A DNA stretch of 6,194 nucleotides, taken from assembly GCF_000716535.1 (NCBI RefSeq), contig NZ_JNWV01000090.1:1-6194 (forward strand), in the 5' to 3' direction. How positions within the stretch are numbered: the first letter of the stretch is position 1; the number at the start of each line of letters is the position of its first letter. Shown here piece by piece: positions 1 through 5,826 of the stretch. Under the pieces are notes generated by a model. The model did no database searches. It was given only the letters and a program-made list of their open reading frames with translations, and had not been told where the DNA came from. This DNA is from Streptomyces flaveolus. GTDB lineage: Bacteria > Actinomycetota > Actinomycetes > Streptomycetales > Streptomycetaceae. Both the position numbers and the translations under genes were made by a program.

Positions 1-83
1 TGCTGCCCAAACGCGGCGTGCAAGAACCGGGGGGCGTGGACGGCATCCGGACTCTGCTGGACCGGCACATCCGCAGGCTCTGA
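1..83 (+). CDS. C-terminal end of an upstream gene (partial)
   Basis: An open frame enters from the left edge (codons in phase with position 3) and ends at TGA 81-83. It gives about 26 residues ending in LLDRHIRRL. Third positions are about four-fifths G or C, as in the real genes of this window, and the residues look like the amphipathic helix often found at a protein's C-terminus. Too little is present to name a family. It could be chance in such GC-rich DNA, so this is a moderate call. The next gene starts about 80 bases downstream with its own ribosome binding site. Confidence 0.4.
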   Translation, partial: LPKRGVQEPGGVDGIRTLLDRHIRRL

Positions 84-164
84 CCCAGGGCCTGTCGCCC
101 GGCCCCATCGGCTTCAGGCGCTGCGCGCCGAGTGGTGAAGGGGAATCGAAGGAGGCAACCACCG

Positions 165-566
165 GTGAACCACGCCCAGCTCGTCGCCCTGGGCCGAGCG
201 CTGCGCCTGAGTGGAGAACACGGACAGCGCCTCGAGGACGCAGCCGCCGCGACGGATGTGTCCGAGATCCGCAGCGACCTCCAACGGGCCCTCACGCTCG
301 TCGACGACGCGATCCAGACGGCGAAGCCGCCCATGCGCTGCCCAGAGCATCCAAGCGGCCCCGTCGACCCGACGCATCCGACCTGTGCTTGCTGTGCGAG
401 ACCCGCCGCCGCGCCGGACTGCGCACCCCGCCCCGCCCCCGCACCCCTGACCCGGACGACCAGGAAACGCCGCCACTTCGCGTGCCCTCCCACCACGCGA
501 TCCGCCGACGACCCGCAGCCGCGCAGGCGATGGCTTGCGGAGCTGTGGAACGGCCGCGCCTGGTGA
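165..566 (+). CDS. Small hypothetical protein, probably frameshifted zinc-ribbon-like protein
   Basis: I do not recognise a named family. The chosen start is GTG 165, preceded by GGAGG at 151-155 with a 9-base gap; the in-frame GTG codons at 132 and 135 have no such site. The product is 133 residues. Residues 1-55 look like a helical domain (NHAQLVALGRALRLS, then EIRSDLQRALTLVDDAIQ), followed by CPEHP at 59-63, a possible metal-binding half. From about codon 74 this frame becomes Pro/Arg/Ala-rich. Another frame starting at 386 reads CLLCETRRRAGLRT, which supplies a CxxC pair where a zinc ribbon would need its second half. One lost base near 382-388 would join the two, giving about 160 residues ending at 649. 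The gene may therefore be inactivated, or the sequence may hold an indel error. It is convergent with the HxlR gene. Confidence 0.55.
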   Translation: MNHAQLVALGRALRLSGEHGQRLEDAAAATDVSEIRSDLQRALTLVDDAIQTAKPPMRCPEHPSGPVDPTHPTCACCARPAAAPDCAPRPAPAPLTRTTRKRRHFACPPTTRSADDPQPRRRWLAELWNGRAW

Positions 567-651
567 TCGTCTGCGGGGATGATCACGGACCGCTGACGCC
601 GCCGCAGGCCCAGACCCGCCCGGGCCCCTCGGCGCATTCTCACACCTGACG

Positions 652-677
652 GGCGCGCCCCCTTCCGGCGGCGCGTC
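652..677. terminator. Hairpin between convergent genes, possible bidirectional terminator
   Basis: CGCGCC at 654-659 pairs with GGCGCG at 670-675. The stem extends outward by a G-U and a G-C pair, and inward past a C-C mismatch by CC/GG closing a TTCC loop at 663-666. It lies between the stop of the small gene at 566 and the stop of the convergent HxlR gene at 705, where a shared terminator is expected. There is no clear T-tract on either side, so factor-independent termination is only a possibility. GC-rich DNA makes chance hairpins common. Confidence 0.35.
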
Positions 678-704
678 GCCCGGCCCCGCCTGCCGCCCTC
701 TCGG

Positions 705-1196
705 TCAGGGACTGTCCGGGCTGACGCGGACGAGACCCGGGCCGGCGTCGACGAACGATTCCTCGAACTGTACGTCGTGCCCTTCATCGCAACGGAGCGC
801 GGCACGCACCTCGGTACCGCAATCCTTGTGGCGCACCACGACCGGAGGTCCCTGCTCGTCGGCGGCCCAGGCATCGCCCCACTGCCGCAGCGCCACGAGC
901 ACCGGCAGGAAGTCGCGGCCCTTCTCGGTCAATTGGTAGCCGTACCGGGTCCGCTGGCCGGGCTCCCGGTACGGGACGCGCTCCAGGAGTCCGGCGGCGG
1001 TCAGTTCCTTCAGTCGCGCCGCGGCAGAGGGGTCTCCGATGCCCACCCGCTTCGCGAAGTCGTCGAACCGGCGGGTGCCGAAGAACGCCTCGCGCATGAT
1101 CAGCAGCGCCGTCCTGTTGCCGACGATCTCCAGCGTCCGGGCGATGGAGCAGTTGGTCATGGACCAGGTGTCCCGTTCTGACAGCAGATCGCTCAT
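705..1196 (-). CDS. HxlR-family winged-helix transcriptional regulator
   Basis: A cytoplasmic DNA-binding repressor or activator of the HxlR (DUF24) family, related to MarR, of 163 residues. I chose ATG at 1196 because AGGAG lies 5 bases upstream on the minus strand; a longer frame starting at 1232 would overlap a probable operator. The winged helix covers about residues 16-110: CSIARTLEIVGNRTALLIMRE, then FFGTRRFDDFAKRVGI, the recognition region SAAARLKELTAAGLLERVPY, the wing YGYQLTEKG, and LPVLVALRQWGDAW. Cys16 is at the family's conserved N-terminal cysteine, which in members such as YodB and HypR senses quinones or oxidants. A C-terminal tail holds Cys126 and Cys136 (HKDCG...LRCDEGH), an arrangement often seen in actinobacterial members. 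It is divergent from the SDR-MFS operon, its likely target along with its own gene. The family call is secure; the inducer is unknown. Confidence 0.93.
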   Translation of the reverse strand: MSDLLSERDTWSMTNCSIARTLEIVGNRTALLIMREAFFGTRRFDDFAKRVGIGDPSAAARLKELTAAGLLERVPYREPGQRTRYGYQLTEKGRDFLPVLVALRQWGDAWAADEQGPPVVVRHKDCGTEVRAALRCDEGHDVQFEESFVDAGPGLVRVSPDSP

Positions 1197-1218
1197 GTCT
1201 GCTCCTGCCCTCTCCCAG

Positions 1219-1242
1219 CTGACTTGCTTCAACCTTCGTCAG
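1219..1242. promoter_or_regulatory. Candidate HxlR operator O1 (regulator side)
   Basis: CTGAC at 1219-1223 and GTCAG at 1238-1242 form an inverted repeat with a 14-base spacer. The left arm extends to GCTGACTT (1218-1225), identical to the first eight bases of the left arm of the stronger site at 1257-1282, and the geometry is the same. The site lies 23 bases upstream of the regulator's ATG, over its probable transcription start, which fits autorepression. It is the weaker of the two: only the CTGAC/GTCAG core is symmetrical. Assignment to the HxlR protein is inferred from position. Confidence 0.5.
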
Positions 1243-1250
1243 ACTATAGC
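1224..1250 (+). promoter_or_regulatory. Candidate rightward promoter for the SDR-MFS operon
   Basis: TTGCTT at 1224-1229 and TATAGC at 1245-1250 resemble -35 and -10 hexamers, with a short 15-base spacer. Transcription would begin near 1257, at the left edge of the strong palindrome at 1257-1282, so a bound repressor would block the polymerase. This is weak on sequence alone and is proposed mainly because of its place. Confidence 0.3.
1243..1248 (-). promoter_or_regulatory. Candidate -10 element for the HxlR gene
   Basis: Read on the minus strand this is TATAGT, five of six matches to TATAAT, about 47 bases from the regulator's ATG. The corresponding -35 region (complement of 1266-1271) is a poor match, so it may be a weak or activated promoter. 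It overlaps the rightward -10 on the shared CTATAG core, so the two promoters would be back to back. Confidence 0.3.
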
Positions 1251-1256
1251 GTCGTG

Positions 1257-1282
1257 GCTGACTTAATGAAAAATAAGTCAGC
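1257..1282. promoter_or_regulatory. Perfect 9-bp palindrome, candidate HxlR operator O2
   Basis: GCTGACTTA at 1257-1265 is followed by an 8-base A-rich spacer and its exact reverse complement TAAGTCAGC at 1274-1282. Two further outer pairs (GT at 1254-1255 with AC at 1284-1285) extend it beyond one mismatch. This is the most AT-rich and most symmetrical element in the intergenic region. It lies 30 bases upstream of the SDR start codon and just downstream of the candidate rightward promoter. Its CTGAC-N14-GTCAG core repeats the geometry of the site at 1219-1242. A dimeric winged-helix repressor is the obvious candidate ligand; binding is inferred. Confidence 0.7.
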
Positions 1283-1284
1283 TA

Positions 1285-1297
1285 CCTGTTGTACAGG
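1285..1297. repeat. Short inverted repeat in the SDR leader
   Basis: CCTGT at 1285-1289 and ACAGG at 1293-1297 flank TGT. The repeat lies immediately right of the strong palindrome and ends 14 bases before the SDR start codon, next to the ribosome binding site GGGAG (1302-1306). It could be a small extra protein site or a leader hairpin; at this size it could also be chance. Confidence 0.25.
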
Positions 1298-1311
1298 CCG
1301 AGGGAGAAGTC

Positions 1312-2010
1312 ATGAACATCGGCGCAGCAACCGCCCTGGTCACGGGCGCAAACCGTGGGCTCGGCAGGGCACTCGCCCAGGAACTGGCCGCGCGGGGCGC
1401 CACCGTCTACGCGGCGGCCCGCCGGCCCGAGCAGATCGATCTGCCCGGTGTGAAGGCGATCCAGCTGGACGTCACCGATCCCGAGTCGGTCGCCGCGGCC
1501 GCCGAGGCGGCGCATGACGTCAACCTGCTGATCAACAACGCGGGCAGCTCCACCGGGGCCGACCCGCTGACCGGCAGCTGGGACGCGCTCCAGCTGGAGA
1601 TCGACACCCACTACCTGGGCACCCTGCGCGTGATCCGGTCCTTCGCCCCGGTGATCGAGGCGCGGGGCGGCGGCTCGATCCTCAACATCCTGTCGGTGCT
1701 GTCGTGGATCAGCTTCCCGACCGTGGGCGCCTACTCCGCCGCCAAGTCCGCAGCATGGAGCATGACCAACACCGTGCGTCAGCAGCTCGCGCCCCGCGGC
1801 ATCACCGTGTCCGGACTGCACGTCGGCTACATGGACACCGATATGGCCCGTCACGTCACCGAGCCCAAGACCGACCCGGCGGACGTCGCCCGTGCCGCCG
1901 TGGACGGCATCGCCGCCGGCACGCACGAGATCGTCGTCGACGACCTCAGCCGCCACGTCCGGGCGAACCTCTCCGGCGGCGTCGCCGCCCTCTACCCGCA
2001 GCTCGGCTGA
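1312..2010 (+). CDS. Short-chain dehydrogenase/reductase (SDR), NADP(H)-type
   Basis: A cytoplasmic oxidoreductase of the classical SDR family, 232 residues. ATG 1312 follows GGGAG at 1302-1306. The Rossmann nucleotide site TGANRGLG is at residues 11-18. Arg37 and Arg38 follow strand two (YAAARRP), which favours NADP(H). LDVTD is at 52-56 and NNAG at 75-78. The catalytic residues are Ser128 in NILSVLSW, and Tyr141 and Lys145 in YSAAK. The canonical active-site Asn (three residues before the Gly in NxxG) is His100 here (THYLG). GYMDTDM at 172-178 follows the usual post-catalytic loop. The substrate cannot be read from sequence; a carbonyl or quinone-like compound is a guess from the regulator and exporter. 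It ends 12 bases before the MFS start, so the two are almost certainly co-transcribed, and it is divergent from the HxlR gene. Confidence 0.94.
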   Translation: MNIGAATALVTGANRGLGRALAQELAARGATVYAAARRPEQIDLPGVKAIQLDVTDPESVAAAAEAAHDVNLLINNAGSSTGADPLTGSWDALQLEIDTHYLGTLRVIRSFAPVIEARGGGSILNILSVLSWISFPTVGAYSAAKSAAWSMTNTVRQQLAPRGITVSGLHVGYMDTDMARHVTEPKTDPADVARAAVDGIAAGTHEIVVDDLSRHVRANLSGGVAALYPQLG

Positions 2011-2022
2011 GGCGAGGACGTC

Positions 2023-3636
2023 GTGACCTCCACGCCCTCCCCCGCCGCCGTCCAGCGCGCGGGACGGCCGAAGCACCCCGGCGAGCCGGCCGGCGATCAC
2101 CCGCCTTCCCGGCTCACCGCGGCCGTCACGCTCACCGCGATGTGCCTGGGCGCCATGACGACCTTTCTGCTGATCACCGCATCCGTGTCAGCGCTGTCGG
2201 CCATCCAGGACGACCTGCACGTCTCCCCGACCGCGCTGGTCTGGATCCCCTCCGCCTACACGCTGCTCGTGGCCTGCCTGGTGATGTCCGCGGGCACGGT
2301 CGGCAACCTCTACGGCCGCAAGCGCGCCTTCCTCACCGGCGCCGCGATCATGATCATCGGGTCGCTCACCGTCTACACCGCGACCTCGGTGACCGGCGTC
2401 ATCGCCGGTCAGCTCGTCTCCGGCGTCGGCGGCGCGCTCATCCTGCCCAACAGTCTGGCCATCCTGGGGGCCGCCTTCCCCGACCCCCACCGGCGCACCG
2501 AAGTCGTCACCGCCTGGGCGGCCTCTTCCGGTATCGGACTCGCCGTCGGCCCCCTCATCGCGGGCGGACTGCTGGGCCACTTCCACTGGCACACCGTCTT
2601 CCTGTCGACGGCCGTCCTGGCCGTGGTCACCATGGCCGTCGCCGCCTTCGTCGCCGAATCACGCAGCCCCGGCGGCAAGCTGGACGTCCCCGGCCAGGTC
2701 CTCGCCGTCCTGGGCATCGCCGCCCTCGTCTACGCCCTCATCGAGGGCGGACAAGACGGCTACACCAGCCCCCGCATCCTCACCGCCTGGTTCGTCGCGG
2801 TCGCGGCGCTGACCGGCTTCGTGCTCGTCGAGCGCGCCGGCCGTACGCCCATGCTGGACATGACCCTGTTCCGCTCGAGGTCCTTCAGCGCCGTCATGTT
2901 CATCGCGGCCGTCTCCCTGTTCGGGTTCACCGGCGTGGCCATCCTGTCGGTGCTCTTCTACGAGCGTGTCCAGCGGCTGTCCGCCCTGGACGTGGGGTGG
3001 CGCCTGCTGGCCTTCTTCGGCGTCTACGTCGTCGTCGCCTACGCGGCCGGCCGGCTGATCCGCCGCACCGGCTTCAAGCTCCCGCTGACGCTGGGCTTCC
3101 TCGTCGGAGCGGCCGCCGCCGCAGGATTCCTCACCGTGGGACCCGACACCCCCTACTCCCAGGTGTGGTGGCTGTACGTCCTCTTCGGAGCAGCCTGCGG
3201 GATGGTGGCCGCGCCGAGCACCGCGGCGGCCCTGGTCAGCGTCTCCCACGAGCGCGCCGGCATGGCCTCCGGAGCCGTCAACGCCTTCCGCCAGATCGGT
3301 TCCGTCACCGGCTCCTCGCTCCTCGGCGCGCTGCTCGCCAACCGGCTCCAGGCCCAACTGCCAGCCCGGCTCGATGCCCACCACGTGCCCCGGGCGGCCT
3401 GGCCCGCCGTCGAGCACGCCGTCGCCACCGGCAGCGCCCACGGTGGAACTCCGCCGAGCGTGACGGCAGCGGTCGGCGACGCCTTCACCTCTGGGGTGCA
3501 TGCGGGCATGGCCGTCGTCGCCGTCGTGTTCCTGTGCGCGGCGCTGGCCTCCGCCCTCCTGGTGCACAACCGGCCGCACCACACGACCGCGACCGGCACG
3601 GTCCGGCCGTCACCGGTCGGCGCCGCCGGCCGCTGA
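2023..3636 (+). CDS. MFS exporter, DHA2 (14-TMS) drug:proton antiporter family
   Basis: An inner-membrane efflux pump of 537 residues, the usual size for 14-helix DHA2 transporters. The start is GTG 2023 with GAGGA at 2014-2018, a slightly short gap; the preceding SDR stop is at 2010, so translational coupling is likely. A hydrophilic N-tail (about 1-30) precedes the first helix (32-57). MFS motif A is GTVGNLYGRKRAFL (91-104) between helices 2 and 3. Antiporter motif C is GIGLAVGPLIAGGLL (170-184) in helix 5. Further hydrophobic segments run near 189-211, 224-241, 252-270, 287-312, 325-343, 353-371, 380-405, 416-440 and 490-514. The large polar loop at 440-488 before the last helix is common in this group. 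Substrates probably include hydrophobic toxins or antibiotics, but which one is not visible. Expression should follow the SDR and hence the HxlR operators. Confidence 0.94.
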   Translation: MTSTPSPAAVQRAGRPKHPGEPAGDHPPSRLTAAVTLTAMCLGAMTTFLLITASVSALSAIQDDLHVSPTALVWIPSAYTLLVACLVMSAGTVGNLYGRKRAFLTGAAIMIIGSLTVYTATSVTGVIAGQLVSGVGGALILPNSLAILGAAFPDPHRRTEVVTAWAASSGIGLAVGPLIAGGLLGHFHWHTVFLSTAVLAVVTMAVAAFVAESRSPGGKLDVPGQVLAVLGIAALVYALIEGGQDGYTSPRILTAWFVAVAALTGFVLVERAGRTPMLDMTLFRSRSFSAVMFIAAVSLFGFTGVAILSVLFYERVQRLSALDVGWRLLAFFGVYVVVAYAAGRLIRRTGFKLPLTLGFLVGAAAAAGFLTVGPDTPYSQVWWLYVLFGAACGMVAAPSTAAALVSVSHERAGMASGAVNAFRQIGSVTGSSLLGALLANRLQAQLPARLDAHHVPRAAWPAVEHAVATGSAHGGTPPSVTAAVGDAFTSGVHAGMAVVAVVFLCAALASALLVHNRPHHTTATGTVRPSPVGAAGR

Positions 3637-3643
3637 CGCCGGC
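3625..3643 (+). terminator. Weak hairpin over the MFS stop codon
   Basis: GCCGGC at 3625-3630 is repeated as its own complement at 3638-3643 around the 7-base loop CGCTGAC, spanning the TGA at 3634-3636. It has no T-tract, and such 6-bp GC stems are frequent by chance here. It may help end the SDR-MFS message or stabilise its 3' end. Low confidence. Confidence 0.15.
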
Positions 3644-3774
3644 TCGGCAGCTCGGTCCGGTCCCCGGGAGAAGCGGCCCATGACGGTGCGCTCCCGCCGC
3701 TCTCCAGGGCGTGGGGTTCTTCGCACCGCGCCGATCGGTCCGCCGTCTCCGGGCCGGCCGCCTTCCGGACCCAG

Positions 3775-3797
3775 CCACATCGGCCGCAAACATGTGG
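3775..3797. repeat. Inverted repeat in the leader of the hydrolase gene
   Basis: CCACAT at 3775-3780 and ATGTGG at 3792-3797 are perfect complements 11 bases apart. The repeat is in the 249-base gap between the MFS and the hydrolase, 89 bases before the hydrolase ATG. It could be a regulator site for a separate hydrolase promoter. It shares no sequence with the palindromes near the HxlR gene. The rest of this gap is GC-rich and unremarkable until an AT-richer block at 3844-3885, which includes three tandem ATCA units (3856-3867) and could hold the promoter. Confidence 0.25.
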
Positions 3798-3885
3798 GGC
3801 GCCGCCCGTCGGCTCCTTTCTTCCCCCTCGGGCAGCCAGTCCCCTTTATCCATAGATCAATCAATCATGAACCAGAGGAAATATC

Positions 3886-4731
3886 ATGACATCGAACAGC
3901 ACACTCGGGTACGAGGTCTTCGTCGCCGATCCGATCCCGCTGAACGTTCCTGAGCTCGTCCCCAACGGCGACCGGCGGATGTTCTCGCCCCTGTCGGTCA
4001 CGCTGGTCCACGGCGAGCGCGACGCCGTGCTCGTCGACCCGCCCCTGACCACCGCTCAGGCCGAGGCCGTCGGTGAGTGGATCGAGGCCCGCGGCAAGAA
4101 CCTGACCCAGATTTTTGTCACGCACGGTCACGGTGACCACTGGTTCACCGCGGGCGTCCTGGCCGAGCGATTCGGCGCCCAGGTCGTCGCGAGCGCCGGC
4201 ACGATCAAGCAGATGCACCACAACGTGGCCATCCGTGCGGGCTTCTGGGACAAGTTGTTCCCCGGCCAGATCCCGGACGCGCCCGTCACGGCCGCCACCG
4301 TGCCCGACAACCGGTTCACGCTCGAAGGCCATGATCTGGTGATCGTCGAAGTCGGTCACAGCGACACCGACGACACCAGCGTCCTGCACGTCCCCGACCT
4401 CCATCTCGTGGTCGCCGGCGACGTGATCTACAACGGCGTGCACCAGTTCCTGGTCGAGGCCGGGCGCGGTGGCCTGGACGCGTGGCGCCGAGCCATCGAC
4501 GTTGTCGAGGACCTCAGGCCCCGCCACATCGTCACCGGACACAAGAACAAGGAACTGGACGACGACGCCACCCGCTGCATCGACGAGACCCGCCGGTACC
4601 TCGACGCCGCCGAGGAGCTGCTCGCCCGGCACGACAACGCCCTCGACTTCTTCAACGCCATGCTGGAGCGGTTCCCCGAGCGTTTGAACCCGGGTGCCCT
4701 GTGGAACGGAGCCGCCGCGCTCTACTCCTGA
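3886..4731 (+). CDS. Metallo-beta-lactamase-fold hydrolase
   Basis: A probable cytoplasmic Zn-dependent hydrolase of 281 residues; no signal peptide is visible. ATG 3886 is preceded by AGAGGAA at 3874-3880. The metal-site set is complete: Asp51 in LVDPP, the HxHxDH motif THGHGDHW with His80, His82, Asp84 and His85, His158 in VGHSDTDD, Asp179 in AGDVIY, and His219 in VTGHK. After the core, residues 225-281 form a helical tail (CIDETRRYLDAAEELL, then DFFNAMLERFPERLNPGALW), a pattern found in MBL-fold proteins that are not beta-lactamases. A true class B beta-lactamase is unlikely because it would be secreted; lactonase, thioesterase or other ester hydrolase roles are possible. It has the same orientation as the SDR-MFS pair but a 249-base leader, so it is probably transcribed separately. 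Catalytic competence is well supported; the substrate is unknown. Confidence 0.93.
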   Translation: MTSNSTLGYEVFVADPIPLNVPELVPNGDRRMFSPLSVTLVHGERDAVLVDPPLTTAQAEAVGEWIEARGKNLTQIFVTHGHGDHWFTAGVLAERFGAQVVASAGTIKQMHHNVAIRAGFWDKLFPGQIPDAPVTAATVPDNRFTLEGHDLVIVEVGHSDTDDTSVLHVPDLHLVVAGDVIYNGVHQFLVEAGRGGLDAWRRAIDVVEDLRPRHIVTGHKNKELDDDATRCIDETRRYLDAAEELLARHDNALDFFNAMLERFPERLNPGALWNGAAALYS

Positions 4732-5169
4732 CCTCCAGCCGGCGACCATACGCGGCAGCAGGTTGCGAGTCCCGCTTCGAGGCCGCTCGACGGGCTTGAC
4801 CACGGCGCATGACGGCGAAGACCTCCGAAGCTGACAGGATGGTACGGACCGCGCCGTGGCCGGGCCGGGGCGTGTGCTGGAGCTGGGGGACCGGAATGGG
4901 CTTGGTGATCGAGAGCCGGCCGTCGGAGCTGGCGTGCGTCAGGATCCGATCGGTTGCCGCGGCATCCACGTCCCCGGCCACACTGTATGCCTTGCCCATC
5001 TGTCCGGCACCGATCGCGACACGTGGACACTGCCCAGGACCACCGGGGCGTGTGGCGGCATCCTGTGCGTTTCGTCCGACAGCGCGACGACATGGCGCCC
5101 AGAGACGTCGCGGGGTTCGGAGAGGGTGCGGTGCCAGCCGCCAGGTGACGCCCGTCGACGGGAGGCCAT
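4732..5169. other. 438-base stretch without a supportable gene; possible decayed minus-strand coding remnant
   Basis: No gene with a ribosome binding site and a recognisable product is seen here. Both strands are open over much of it. On the minus strand, positions 4808-5020 read like real protein (MGKAYSVAGDVDAAATDRIL, then a run with ITKPIPVPQL and RTILSASEVFAVM). But the frame continues into low-quality Arg/Ala-rich sequence at both ends and stops only inside the hydrolase gene, at 4652. The plus-strand frame starting at ATG 4809 shares the same third codon positions, so codon bias cannot choose between them; its product is rich in Arg, Ser, Trp and Cys and looks like an antisense reading. 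The best explanation is a remnant of an old minus-strand gene. No terminator for the hydrolase gene was found. Confidence 0.35.
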
Positions 5170-5172
5170 CCC

Positions 5173-5691
5173 TTTCTTGGGTGTACGCCGACGTGCTGCC
5201 GAACCTGCTCAAGCACGGTCGCCACGAGGCAGCCCCATTGCCCGGCTCCGAAGGAGATCACCGCGGCAGCCGGTGCGCTGCCGTACAAGGAGCAGGCGGA
5301 GATCGTTGTTCTCTTCGCCCAAGCCGGCGTCCTGCCATCGATCTACGCGACCGCCACGGCAAAGGTGATCGTCGCGCGATCGATGGGTGAGCGGCCTGAG
5401 CTGGAGCCATCCGAGACGCCGTTGTACGCGGCTACGTTCCTCGCCGAAAAGGGTCACAAGCCGAAGACCGTTGCCAAGTTCCAGTCCGGGTTCGGCTCCC
5501 GGGTCTCCAACCGCTACTTCAAGGTCCACGGACGGCGACCGGAGAAGATCCCGGGTCCGGCCGGCTCCCGCATCGACCGCGTCGCGGTCTACACCGAGGA
5601 CGACCGGCCGATCCTGGAGCAGGTCTACAGCGAGATCGCTGACCTGATCAACGCCTTCGAGCACGGCGGACAGAGCCCGCTCAGCGCCTGA
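5173..5691 (+). pseudogene. Frameshifted, 5'-truncated gene of unknown function
   Basis: I do not recognise the family. The 3' part is clearly protein-like: from about 5251 to the TGA at 5689-5691 one frame reads KEITAAAGALPYKEQAEIVV, then segments with FAQAGVLPSIYATATAKV, PLYAATFLAEKGHKPKTVAK, NRYFKVHGRRPEKIP and AVYTEDDRPILEQVYSEIAD. That frame is open back to 5149 but has no start codon before GTG 5365, and neither that GTG nor ATG 5383 has a ribosome binding site. Upstream, a different frame reads WVYADVLPNLLKHGRHEAAP (5178-5237), which joins well if the reading frame shifts near 5245-5251. The helix-rich KPKTVAKFQSGFGSRVSNRY stretch could be a DNA-binding helix-turn-helix, but this is a guess. 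A start is missing as well, so it appears both truncated and shifted. A sequencing indel could explain the shift but not the lost 5' end. Confidence 0.6.
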
Positions 5692-5707
5692 CCCTCTCCC
5701 GCCCCAG

Positions 5708-5733
5708 ACGCCCCCGGCTTCGGCTGGGGGCGT
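5708..5733 (+). terminator. Strong UUCG-loop hairpin terminator
   Basis: ACGCCCCCGGC at 5708-5718 pairs with GCTGGGGGCGT at 5723-5733 (11 pairs, one of them G-U) around the loop TTCG, making the very stable C(UUCG)G tetraloop. It starts 16 bases after the stop codon at 5691, the normal position for an intrinsic terminator. The T-tract is minimal (TT at 5733-5734), as is common in high-GC actinomycetes. It insulates the following small gene from upstream transcription. Confidence 0.8.
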
Positions 5734-5777
5734 TCGCGTGCGCCCGGTTCGCGCCCTTGTCACTCCGCCTGCACTCC

Positions 5778-5795
5778 CTGACCGTGGTCCGTCAG
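5778..5795. repeat. Inverted repeat upstream of the small HTH gene
   Basis: CTGAC at 5778-5782 and GTCAG at 5791-5795 flank an 8-base spacer that itself contains ACC/GGT symmetry. It lies 31 bases before the GTG of the small helix-turn-helix gene and could be an autoregulatory operator. The pentamer matches the core of the HxlR sites, but the spacing (8 rather than 14) differs, so a shared protein is unlikely. Confidence 0.35.
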
Positions 5796-5826
5796 CGGGG
5801 TGTCACTACAACGCGAGGGGGATGGC

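Noticed and set aside
1197..1232. Longer N-terminus for the HxlR protein starting at 1232
   Set aside because: ATG 1196 has AGGAG at ideal spacing, and the extra 12 residues lie outside the family domain and would cover the probable operator at 1219-1242.
2659..3582. Long minus-strand open frames opposite the MFS gene (also 1282-2100 opposite the SDR and 3865-4803 opposite the hydrolase)
   Set aside because: They are antisense shadows, rich in Gly, Asp, Val and Arg, with no recognisable domain, and they lie opposite genes with conserved motifs.
1704..3683. A 659-codon plus-strand open frame, longer than the MFS gene it covers
   Set aside because: It is a shadow frame created by high GC. Its product is extremely Arg/Pro-rich, with no domains, while the overlapping frames give textbook SDR and MFS proteins.
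3867..3953. Possible leader peptide from ATG 3867 overlapping the hydrolase start
   Set aside because: No ribosome binding site precedes it and its 28-residue product lacks features. The AGAGGAA inside it serves ATG 3886.
5778..5795. A third HxlR operator, since CTGAC and GTCAG occur here too
   Set aside because: The spacer is 8 bases rather than 14 and the flanks do not match, so the shared pentamer is probably chance. It is kept only as a local inverted repeat.
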